Below are positions 57,245-64,000 of a stretch of 64,000 bases of DNA, one piece after another. The position numbers and the translations under genes were made by a program. Every line of letters starts with the position of its first letter. Position 1 is the first letter of the stretch. The notes beneath the pieces are model-generated. The model did no database searches, was not told the DNA's origin, and saw only the letters and a list, made by a program, of their open reading frames with translations. The DNA comes from G965212025 sp965215765 (GTDB taxonomy: Bacteria; Pseudomonadota; Gammaproteobacteria; Poriferisulfidales; Oxydemutatoraceae). The stretch spans positions 2,356,001 to 2,420,000 of the forward strand of contig OZ244118.1 of the NCBI GenBank assembly GCA_965215765.1. The letters are read 5' to 3'.

Positions 57245-58074
57245 TTGAACGACTGACACGTCAAAGAATCACGCGTTGGTGTGTGGCTCTGATTGCCCTG
57301 TTGTCGTTCACCATAGCTCAAGGCGCAGATCAGGCAACCGAACTCCAGGAACGTAAAGTCTTGCGGGTATGCGCTGACCCGGAAAACATGCCTTACTCCA
57401 ACGACCTTGGCGAAGGATTTGAAAACCGGATTGCCGAAATGCTTGCCGAGTATCTGGGGATAGACCTTGAATACACATGGTACCGCCAGACTTACATAGT
57501 CCGGTTCATCAGAAGCACCCTGCGCAGGCGACTGTGTGACGTGGTGATTGGGATGCCTCCCAAGCATGAGGCAGTCCTGAACACCAACCCCGTCTATTAC
57601 TCTGTTTTTTCCATGGTGCACAGAAAGGACATGGAAAACCCGCCACAGTCACTGTCGTCGACTCGCATGGCGACTCTGAAAGTAGGCGTGGTTGCTGCTG
57701 AGCCTCCGGCCATGTCACTTGAACAAAGCGGGCTTTACGGTGAAATTATTCCCTATCCGGTAGTCCTGAAATACAGTTTGAACGAGGGGCCAAAGAACAT
57801 GATCAGTGACGTTATCAATGGCTCAATTGATGTCGCTTTGATATGGGGCCCTTACGCTGGCTACTTTGGCGGCAAGCATGATTCCCTGCAAGTCGTTCCT
57901 TTGTTCAGCGACAACAAAAAATACGGCAAGCTGGTCTATGAAGCGACGATGGGAGTACGGGCGCACGAGCTACAGTGGAAGCGAGTACTGAACCGCTTTA
58001 TTCGTTCCAAAAAACAGGAAATCGATTCGCTGTTAAAAGAATATCGAGTCCCCATTAGCGATGAAGCAGGATAA
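57214..58074 (+). CDS. xoxJ: XoxJ/MxaJ-like periplasmic binding protein
   Basis: 286 residues from GTG. A signal peptide (hydrophobic core about 22-36, ending AQGAD) is followed by a family-3 solute-binding fold starting LRVCADPENMPYSN. XoxJ proteins are thought to help activate or assemble XoxF. Overlaps xoxG and touches the next gene by 1 base. Confidence 0.9.
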   Translation: MHKISEKIWLIERLTRQRITRWCVALIALLSFTIAQGADQATELQERKVLRVCADPENMPYSNDLGEGFENRIAEMLAEYLGIDLEYTWYRQTYIVRFIRSTLRRRLCDVVIGMPPKHEAVLNTNPVYYSVFSMVHRKDMENPPQSLSSTRMATLKVGVVAAEPPAMSLEQSGLYGEIIPYPVVLKYSLNEGPKNMISDVINGSIDVALIWGPYAGYFGGKHDSLQVVPLFSDNKKYGKLVYEATMGVRAHELQWKRVLNRFIRSKKQEIDSLLKEYRVPISDEAG

Positions 58075-58685
58075 TGTCTGTTGAAGAGGACAGGCGGGCC
58101 AATGAAATAAGACTTTCAGCCCGCATTTTGCCTTCTGTCTTTTTCCTTGTCTGTATTATTTTTCTGTCACTCCCCGCGCTGGCTGAAATAAGCGAACCCA
58201 CAACATATCGGGTCAGCAACTATTTCACGCAGACACCGGAAACCTTGACCGGTGCAACGGTGGTCGGTGCCGACGAACTGAAACAGTTGCTTGAAAGCGT
58301 TTTTCCGGTACTGATTGACGTGACTCCTGCGGCACGCAGGCCAAAGAGCTTGCCAAAAGATCGTTTGTGGCGGATAGCACCACGGAACTCGATTGCCGGA
58401 GGTGTCTGGCTACCGAATGTAGGCTATGGCTGGCTTTCACCGGATTTTGAGGATTTCTTCAGAGACGAGCTGGAAGCACTGACACAACGTGACAAGAAGC
58501 AACATCTCGTGTTCTACTGCCTGCCGAATTGTTGGCAATCCTGGAATGCCGCCAAGCGCGCACTCGAATTTGGCTACGTCAACGTGGCGTGGTTTCCGGG
58601 AGGAAGCCCGGAATGGGAAGTCTTTTCCTATCCTCTGGAAAAGAAAAAACCTCTTGCCATGCCTCTTTTTGGAGATTACAAATGA
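58074..58685 (+). CDS. PQQ-dependent catabolism-associated CXXCW-motif (rhodanese-like) protein
   Basis: 203 residues. A hydrophobic export segment (about 21-37) precedes a rhodanese-like domain with CLPNCWQSWNAAKRA (Cys149, Cys153, Trp154), the signature of a family that travels with PQQ alcohol dehydrogenases. A redox or cofactor role is suspected but unproven. Coupled on both sides by 1- and 4-base overlaps. Confidence 0.87.
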   Translation: MSVEEDRRANEIRLSARILPSVFFLVCIIFLSLPALAEISEPTTYRVSNYFTQTPETLTGATVVGADELKQLLESVFPVLIDVTPAARRPKSLPKDRLWRIAPRNSIAGGVWLPNVGYGWLSPDFEDFFRDELEALTQRDKKQHLVFYCLPNCWQSWNAAKRALEFGYVNVAWFPGGSPEWEVFSYPLEKKKPLAMPLFGDYK

Positions 58686-59383
58686 CAACATGTCCCTTGG
58701 TACGTTCCTTCTTCGTTGGAATGATGTTTTGCGGGGTTTTTGGCCTTGCCTCGGCTACAGCAGAAGAAAGCACGCCTCCGCAAGAGAGCCCGAAGCTGTC
58801 TCCGGCTCAAAAACTGGTTTTTGGAACCCGGCATTTGCAGAACATAAGCTCCCCGACAACTCTGACGTACCACATCAATGGCCACAGCTTGAACGGAGTG
58901 AACTTTGACAATTCGGCAACACTTGAAGTGTTCAAATTTTGGCCCAATGGTTCGCGTGGAACGGAAGCGGTTTTCCCGACAGAAGAAGGACCTAAAAGCT
59001 ACGTCAGGAGCCAATTTTGCTGCAATCCGATCATCTTGTATTTTCTGGAATGGAACACGCAAAGAACTTTTTATGAGACTGGAATCAGCCGCTTTTACAT
59101 TCGAACGCAGTTACGCAACGCCTTCTTTGACGCCGAGGTGAAAGATACAAATGTGGTTTTCAATGGCAAGAAAACCAAAGCCAAAGTCGTCGTACTGAAG
59201 CCTTTTGCCGATTCAGAAGGCGCACGCCTGGCAAGCAGATTGGCATCCAGGGAATATCAGCTGGTTTTGGCTGACGATGTTCCGGGCATGTTGCTCAGTA
59301 TAAAAATCATGACACCAGCCGATAAGGAAAAAGACTTCGCCTCCGAGAAGGTGGAGCTCACTTTTAAATCTCAACGGGGTTGA
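58682..59383 (+). CDS. Exported protein of unknown function in the xox cluster
   Basis: 233 residues from the ATG overlapping the previous stop (ATGA). Signal peptide ending ASATAEE (about residue 27). The mature part looks beta-rich, with an adjacent cysteine pair in SQFCCNPI. I recognise no family. The tight coupling implies a role in methanol oxidation, perhaps in the periplasm. Confidence 0.78.
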   Translation: MTTCPLVRSFFVGMMFCGVFGLASATAEESTPPQESPKLSPAQKLVFGTRHLQNISSPTTLTYHINGHSLNGVNFDNSATLEVFKFWPNGSRGTEAVFPTEEGPKSYVRSQFCCNPIILYFLEWNTQRTFYETGISRFYIRTQLRNAFFDAEVKDTNVVFNGKKTKAKVVVLKPFADSEGARLASRLASREYQLVLADDVPGMLLSIKIMTPADKEKDFASEKVELTFKSQRG

Positions 59384-59390
59384 CAAAGAC

Positions 59391-59843
59391 ATGAAAAAAC
59401 TCACCTATCTGCTGCTATTAATTTTTGCGGGAGGCTTGTTATTCTGGGCTGGCCAGTGGTCGGTAAAAAAGCAGTCTTTCCAGGAAAGCAACGAGAGCCC
59501 GACTGCAAGCATGGAAGCACCCACAAGCAAGAAAGGCAATGATTTTCCAACTGCGGAACGCGCTGAATACGTTTTCGCCTGCATGGGAAGCTCGCAACAG
59601 TCGTTGCTGACGCTTTATGCCTGCGCGTGCAAAATCGATGTCATTGCAAAGCACATGAAGTACAAAGACTACTTGCAGGCCAAAACCGCTTCCTTGATGC
59701 GCCAGCTACCAGGAGAGCGTTATACCGGATTCAGGAACTCGGCTGTCGTCAAGGAAATAGTCGGGAAACTGAAAAATGCCGCCATTGAAGCCGACTTCAA
59801 CTGCCCGGGCAACACCGTGGTCGGCGGCCAGCTTAAACCCTGA
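59391..59843 (+). CDS. Small exported or membrane-anchored four-cysteine protein, end of xox cluster
   Basis: 150 residues. An N-terminal membrane segment (about 4-22), a Ser/Thr/Glu linker and a helical domain with cysteines in VFACMG, LYACACK and FNCPG. Function unknown; similar small proteins with this cysteine layout are known next to xox genes, as far as I recall. Its 3' end is copied at 60027-60114 in array 4. Confidence 0.78.
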   Translation: MKKLTYLLLLIFAGGLLFWAGQWSVKKQSFQESNESPTASMEAPTSKKGNDFPTAERAEYVFACMGSSQQSLLTLYACACKIDVIAKHMKYKDYLQAKTASLMRQLPGERYTGFRNSAVVKEIVGKLKNAAIEADFNCPGNTVVGGQLKP

Positions 59844-60710
59844 TTGTCCTACTCTCCGGGTCAGGAAACGGCGGTCTGAGCGGGAATCCTGACTTGGGCA
59901 CACGCTTCGCGCGCGTGTACGGCAGCAACAGCTATAGCAATTTCTGCAATTGTTCTTGCAGTTCTTCTTTGTGAAGGGTTCCCTAACCCTGATTGTCCCA
60001 CTCTCCGAGTCAGGAAACTGCGGTCAGAGCGGAAATAGTCGGGAAACTGAAAAATGCCGCCATTGAAGCCGACTTCAACTGCCCGGGAAACACCGTGATC
60101 GGCGGCCAGCTTAAACCCTGATTGTCCCACTCCCCGGGTCAGGAAACGGCGGTCTGAGCAGGAATTCTGACTTGGGCACACGCTTCGCGCGCGTGTACGG
60201 CAGCAACAGCTATAGCAATTTCTGCAATTGTTCTTGCAGTTCTTCTTTGTGAAGGGTTCCCTAACCCTGATTGTCCCACTCTCCGGGTCAGGAAACGGCG
60301 GTCTGAGCGGGAATCCTGACTTGGGCACACGCTTCGCGCGCGTGTACGGCAGCAACAGCTATAGCAACTTCTGCAATTGTTCTTGCAGTTCTTCTTTGTG
60401 AAGGGTTCCCTAACCCTGATTGTCCCACTCTCCGGGTCAGGAAACGGCGGTCTGAGCGGGAATCCTGACTTGGGCACACGCTTCGCGCGCGTGTACGGCA
60501 GCAACAGCTATAGCAACTTCTGCAATTGTTCTTGCAGTTCTTCTTTGTGAAGGGTTCCCTAACCCTGATTGTCCCACTCTCCGGGTCAGGAAGTAGCGAC
60601 CGGAACAGGAATTCTGACTTGGCACACGCTTCGCGTGCGCGTACGGCAGCAACAGCTATAGCAACTTCTGCAATTGTTCTTGCAGTTCTTCTTTGTGAAG
60701 GGTTCCCTTT
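59836..60710. repeat. Array 4: units of 149-150 bp (one of 129) from the convergent xox/tlpA junction
   Basis: Units start at 59836, 59986, 60115, 60264, 60413 and 60562 (steps 150, 129, 149, 149, 149). A 149-base unit holds ccctgattgtccca, two inverted repeats (GTCAGGA/TCCTGAC and ACACGC/GCGTGT) and the last ~50 bases of tlpA (HKEELQEQLQKLL and stop). The 129-base unit ends in a copy of the facing gene's 3' end. The real tlpA end lies in the last unit. Confidence 0.94.
60027..60114 (+). pseudogene. 3' fragment copy of the four-cysteine gene
   Basis: About 88 bases repeat codons EIVGKLKNAAIEADFNCPGN...GGQLKP of the gene ending at 59843, with two or three substitutions. It is embedded in array 4. 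Confidence 0.88.
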
Positions 60711-61198
60711 TTAATGAAGCGCACAACCTTGTCACGATCAATCAAGGCACTGAATGGCAGCCCGCCTGAGTCGTTGCCGAGTTCTTTGCCTAGTGCAATG
60801 GCGTCACTGAACCCGATGAGCTGGAGATATTTCACCTGCGGCAGGCTGTCAAGGAAGGCTTGGGCTGGTTCAAGTTCATCTATAGCAATTCCCACTACTT
60901 CAAAGCCCTGCTCGTGATACTGGTCACGGAAATCACTGAACACCGGAATCTCACGCAAACACGGGGGGCACCAGGAAGCCCAAAAGTTCAATAAAACCAC
61001 TTTCCCCTCCCAACTTTTGCTGGACACAGTCTCACCGCTGAGGTTTTTCATGGCAAATTCAGGAACTGTTTTGCCAAAATCCACATCTACAACCTGCGTG
61101 TTCGGTTCTTTGTGCTTCCCCTCCGGCAAATCGTACAGCGTTACCCCGGCAATGGTCGCCACGATGGCCAACAGAAGCAAATGAGGAATGAATCTCAT
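60656..61198 (-). CDS. TlpA/ResA-like membrane-anchored thioredoxin
   Basis: 180 residues from ATG 61198 (AGGA upstream); an ATG at 61240 overlaps dsbD. One N-terminal span (about 5-22) and a thioredoxin fold with WASWCPPC (Cys77, Cys80) and cis-proline GLPFSALID. It reduces periplasmic disulfides, for example for cytochrome c maturation, using electrons from DsbD. Its 3' end is the source of array 4. Confidence 0.9.
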   Translation of the reverse strand: MRFIPHLLLLAIVATIAGVTLYDLPEGKHKEPNTQVVDVDFGKTVPEFAMKNLSGETVSSKSWEGKVVLLNFWASWCPPCLREIPVFSDFRDQYHEQGFEVVGIAIDELEPAQAFLDSLPQVKYLQLIGFSDAIALGKELGNDSGGLPFSALIDRDKVVRFIKKGTLHKEELQEQLQKLL

Positions 61199-61217
61199 TT
61201 TTCCAGGTTCCTTTTCG

Positions 61218-63008
61218 CTAAACATCTTTTCGTTGGGCATCTAACACAGCCTTGATATGTGAAATAAATTTTGTGGCACCGAGAAAACCCACCAAGCGAT
61301 AGTTTTTCAACTCCCGGCCTTCGGTGTCAAAGAACAAGATCGCAGGTGGACCAAAAAGGTTGAATTTCTTCAATAAATCCTGGTCTTCCTGATTGTTTTC
61401 AGTGACATCCGCTTTGTACAAAACCAGGCTTGACAATGCTTCCTGAACCTGTGGATCGGAGAAAGTAAACGCCTCCATTTCTTTGCAGCTCACACACCAG
61501 TCTGCATAAAAATCCAGCATCAGCACTTGATTGGACTGCCCGGCCTCCTGAACGCGCGCTGCCAGAGCAGTCGTGGATTCTACAGTCTGGAAATCCAGCT
61601 TGTCTTGTTGCTGAAAGGACTGTGAAACCACCAGCGGTCTGAGCAGACTATGTCCGCCCGTCGCGGCTCCGGCAACCAGCAAAGTTCCATAAAGCAACAG
61701 GAGCAGCGAGATGCCGCGACCGAAGCTCAGCCAGCCTTGCGAAGGGGACGTAGCCTTTAAAACCCCATGGACGTAGGTTCCTGCAAAGATCAACAGGCAG
61801 CCGGTGAAAAACAATATCAGGAATGCGGGCAGAACTCTGTCAAGTAACCACAAGGCCACTCCCAGCATCAAGAAACCGAAGCTGGCGCGAGCCATGTCCA
61901 TGAGTGGGCCGGGCTTTGGCAGGAAAGAGCCCAGAGAGGTACCGAACACCAACAGGGGTATGCCCATTCCCATCCCAAGGCTGAAAAGCGCGATGGCTCC
62001 AGTCAGCGCGTCACCGGTTCGGGCAATAAACAGGAGTGCGCCAACCAAGGGTGCGGTGATGCAAGGCCCAACGATCAGTGCCGAGAGCCCCCCCATTACC
62101 GCCGCTCCAGGCAGACTGCCATTCTTGTTTTGACCCGCCAGCAAAGCAAAGCGGGTTTGCAGGCGGGCAGGCATCTGAAGTTCAAACAGACCAAACATCG
62201 ACAGTGCCAGAATGACGAATACCGCAGCGAAACTGAAGATCACCGCAGGCTTCTGGGACCAGATTTGAAAATTCTCGCCCCCCAGCCCGACGATCATTCC
62301 AAAAATGCTGTACACCACGGCCATTGCCAAAACGTAGCTCAGCGAAAGACTGAAAGCCCTTTTTGTGGTTTTGCGTTCGCCGCTCGTGATGATGCCACTC
62401 AGAATGGGCACCATGGGTAAGACACATGGCGTAAAAGCCAGCAATACTCCAAAACCGATGAACGCCAGAACAGTCAACAGGATGCTTTGGCTGACAAGCA
62501 AGTCGGCAACCCGACTTTGTTCCGACTGCGTGGATGACGGTACCGCAGGTGTTTTGTCGGTTCCAGCGGCCAAAGTAAAAAGCTTGTTAATGGGGGGATA
62601 GCAAATTCCCGCGTCAGCACATCCCTGGTAACTAACGGTGATCTCGGCAGTTTTGGCACTGGGGTTTTGCACCTCAAAAGGCACGAGGAGTTCACCTCTG
62701 AAAACGTTCACTTGGCCGAAATACTCATCGGTCAGTGTCTTCCCGGGCGGCAAGCCCATGGTGACCTCGCCCTGCTCGGAAACAATGCTGGTTTTATGGC
62801 GATACAGGTAGTAGCCCTCAGCGATCAGCCAGTCTGCAACAGTCCCCTGCGAGCTTTCCACGATACGCAAAACGAAGGCTTCATCAGGTGGCAGAAATTC
62901 ACTTTGCCCGTCATCCAGACCTTTCAGTTTCTCTAACAGAGAAGTCTCGGCACTGCTGAAGCCGGCAAAGCAGAACAAAAAAGCCAAAGCTGCCGCAACT
63001 TTTTTCAC
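61218..63008 (-). CDS. dsbD: Thiol:disulfide interchange protein DsbD
   Basis: 596 residues from GTG 63008 (GTGA overlap with cutA). Signal peptide, N-terminal alpha domain with YQGCADAGICYPP, eight-span beta domain with FTPCVLPM and GPCITAPL, and C-terminal thioredoxin domain with WCVSCK. It carries electrons from the cytoplasm to periplasmic partners such as the TlpA-like protein next to it. Confidence 0.95.
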   Translation of the reverse strand: MKKVAAALAFLFCFAGFSSAETSLLEKLKGLDDGQSEFLPPDEAFVLRIVESSQGTVADWLIAEGYYLYRHKTSIVSEQGEVTMGLPPGKTLTDEYFGQVNVFRGELLVPFEVQNPSAKTAEITVSYQGCADAGICYPPINKLFTLAAGTDKTPAVPSSTQSEQSRVADLLVSQSILLTVLAFIGFGVLLAFTPCVLPMVPILSGIITSGERKTTKRAFSLSLSYVLAMAVVYSIFGMIVGLGGENFQIWSQKPAVIFSFAAVFVILALSMFGLFELQMPARLQTRFALLAGQNKNGSLPGAAVMGGLSALIVGPCITAPLVGALLFIARTGDALTGAIALFSLGMGMGIPLLVFGTSLGSFLPKPGPLMDMARASFGFLMLGVALWLLDRVLPAFLILFFTGCLLIFAGTYVHGVLKATSPSQGWLSFGRGISLLLLLYGTLLVAGAATGGHSLLRPLVVSQSFQQQDKLDFQTVESTTALAARVQEAGQSNQVLMLDFYADWCVSCKEMEAFTFSDPQVQEALSSLVLYKADVTENNQEDQDLLKKFNLFGPPAILFFDTEGRELKNYRLVGFLGATKFISHIKAVLDAQRKDV

Positions 63009-63322
63009 TGTGTCTCGTCCTCTACCCATTCCTGGTACGCCCTTTCAGCCTGTACTTCTGAAAATATAATTTCCGGTAGATCGTATGGATGTCGCTTCTT
63101 GAGCAACTCCACAGTTCGCTGACAACTCTCAGAGGTGGTTTTGACACTGAGAACATACTCATGCTCCTGCTTCAATTCATTTTTCCATTGGTAAAAAGAC
63201 AGCACCCGCCCGGAAATCTGCGCGCATGCTGCAGCGTGTTTCTCCACCAGGAAAGCCGCAACCGACTCCGCATCCTCGCGTTTTGCGAAAGTGGATTTAA
63301 TGACGACCAGTCCCTTACTCAT
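63005..63322 (-). CDS. cutA: CutA divalent-cation tolerance protein
   Basis: 105 residues from ATG 63322; ATG 63328 is equally possible. Family motifs AACAQISGRVLSFYQWKNEL, HPYDLPEII and a terminal YQEWVEDE. A small trimeric cytoplasmic protein linked to metal tolerance. cutA-dsbD adjacency is common in gammaproteobacteria. Confidence 0.93.
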   Translation of the reverse strand: MSKGLVVIKSTFAKREDAESVAAFLVEKHAAACAQISGRVLSFYQWKNELKQEHEYVLSVKTTSESCQRTVELLKKRHPYDLPEIIFSEVQAERAYQEWVEDETQ

Positions 63323-63743
63323 TACCATCTCTTGGTCTGAATTGGATTGTACACAACAATTGCCACCCAAACCCTTGCGACCTCTCATGCGAGCCGCCTG
63401 ACAGCCACTTTTCGCGCTCGCATCTCCTGACCCCGAACCCCCTCCCCTGATCCTGAAGAAAGCTTGTGGCACAAAAGAAGCCAGAAACCATTGACTGCTC
63501 CGCGTGAAAATGAGGCTCTGCCCCGCTGCCCAACTCTTCGACCCTGTGAAATGGAAGCAAATCCTGAATAATACCCTCGCTTTTCTCTGTCTCAAGTGAC
63601 GATTTCTGTCCAGTTTTGACAGAGAGCCGCCGGTGATTTTGTCAAAACAAGCCAAGCGCGCGCCACACTCTTCCCAATAAGACCGACTTGCCACATAAGC
63701 CCTTGCCTTTGCTACAATGCCCAAAGTTAGAGGGAATGGATTG
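63323..63743. other. Divergent intergenic region cutA/fxsA
   Basis: 420 bases without a recognisable gene. A 9-base inverted repeat GTTTTGACA/TGTCAAAAC (63613-63621 and 63640-63648) might be a regulator site. A possible fxsA promoter is TTGCCA (63688) with TACAAT (63713), though the 19-base spacer is long. Confidence 0.4.
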
Positions 63744-64000
63744 TGACTTTTCTGTTAATGATGGTGGTTCTGCCGCTTGTTGAGATTTATCTCTTCATCA
63801 TAGTCGGCGGCGCAATCGGTGCACTGACCACGGTACTGTGGTGCGTATTCAGTGCTTTCGCAGGTTTTTACGCCTTGCGTCATCACGGGCGGCAATCTGT
63901 CGCTCGCTATCGTGCCTCTATTGCTGAAGGAAGTAGCCCCACATACGATATTTTAAGCAGCATGCTGATTCATGTGGGCGGTGTGCTTTTGCTGGTTCCG
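63744..64000 (+). CDS. fxsA: FxsA family membrane protein (partial)
   Basis: 85 complete codons from a GTG (AGAGGG upstream), cut by the window edge. The start TFLLMMVVLPLVEIYLFI, a second span, and LIHVGGVLLLVP fit the FxsA family of small inner-membrane proteins. groESL often follows fxsA, but that lies outside the window. Confidence 0.82.

Overview
The window looks like a chromosomal segment of an uncultured, probably marine or host-associated gammaproteobacterium. The evidence is the gene orders surE-pcm-yqaA-nlpD, rpsP-rimM-trmD-rplS, gshB-ruvX-pyrR and a TonB2-type ttpC-exbB-exbD-tonB operon, with gammaproteobacterial-looking proteins in each. Its metabolism points to one-carbon and organosulfur compounds: a lanthanide-type methanol dehydrogenase cluster (xoxF-xoxG-xoxJ plus accessory genes), methanethiol oxidase, ergothioneine synthesis (egtB, egtC, egtD), glutathione synthase, acetyl-CoA synthetase and an aldehyde dehydrogenase. 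The lineage cannot be named more closely from sequence reading alone.

Layout. 0.2-7.9 kb (minus): one giant exported repeat protein with cadherin/Ig-like modules and two groups of seven RCC1-like blades. 8.5-14.2 kb (plus): surE, pcm, yqaA, nlpD, then hom and thrC where rpoS would often follow nlpD. 14.3-19.3 kb (plus): DUF3450, ttpC, exbB, exbD, tonB and a TPR gene. 19.3-21.8 kb: repeat array 1. 21.8-26.8 kb (minus): a tightly coupled four-gene operon with an ExbB/MotA-like channel, two single-span proteins and a tandem FGE-like protein; I do not recognise it as a described system. 27-34.4 kb: msrA, an unknown gene, acs, an aldehyde dehydrogenase and mtoX. 34.5-42 kb (minus): MGMT, tRNA-Gly, rplS-trmD-rimM-rpsP, then gshB-ruvX-[array 2]-pyrR-umuD-umuC. 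42.7-46.1 kb: pstC-pstA-pstB without pstS or phoU. 46.1-50 kb: egtD diverging from egtC-egtB-nadC. 50-53.2 kb: array 3 with an AT-rich insertion. 53.1-54.2 kb (minus): class I aldolase. 54.3-59.8 kb: xox cluster. 59.8-60.7 kb: array 4. 60.7-63.3 kb (minus): cutA-dsbD-tlpA. 63.7 kb to the end: start of fxsA.

The most striking feature is a recurring type of structure. Four separate tandem arrays (about 149, 214-240, 235-239 and 253 bp units) lie at gene boundaries, and each unit is built from the 3' end of one or both adjacent genes plus the DNA between them. Junctions that can be read show short microhomologies. Three arrays sit between convergent genes and one lies inside an operon, where it duplicates the next gene's ribosome binding site and creates headless ruvX copies. 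A fifth locus, xoxF, is flanked by direct repeats made of its own 3' end and terminator, so an upstream xoxF copy seems to have been lost. Together these suggest a genome prone to local duplication at gene 3' ends, whether by an unusual repair route or because the arrays have a role at transcript ends.
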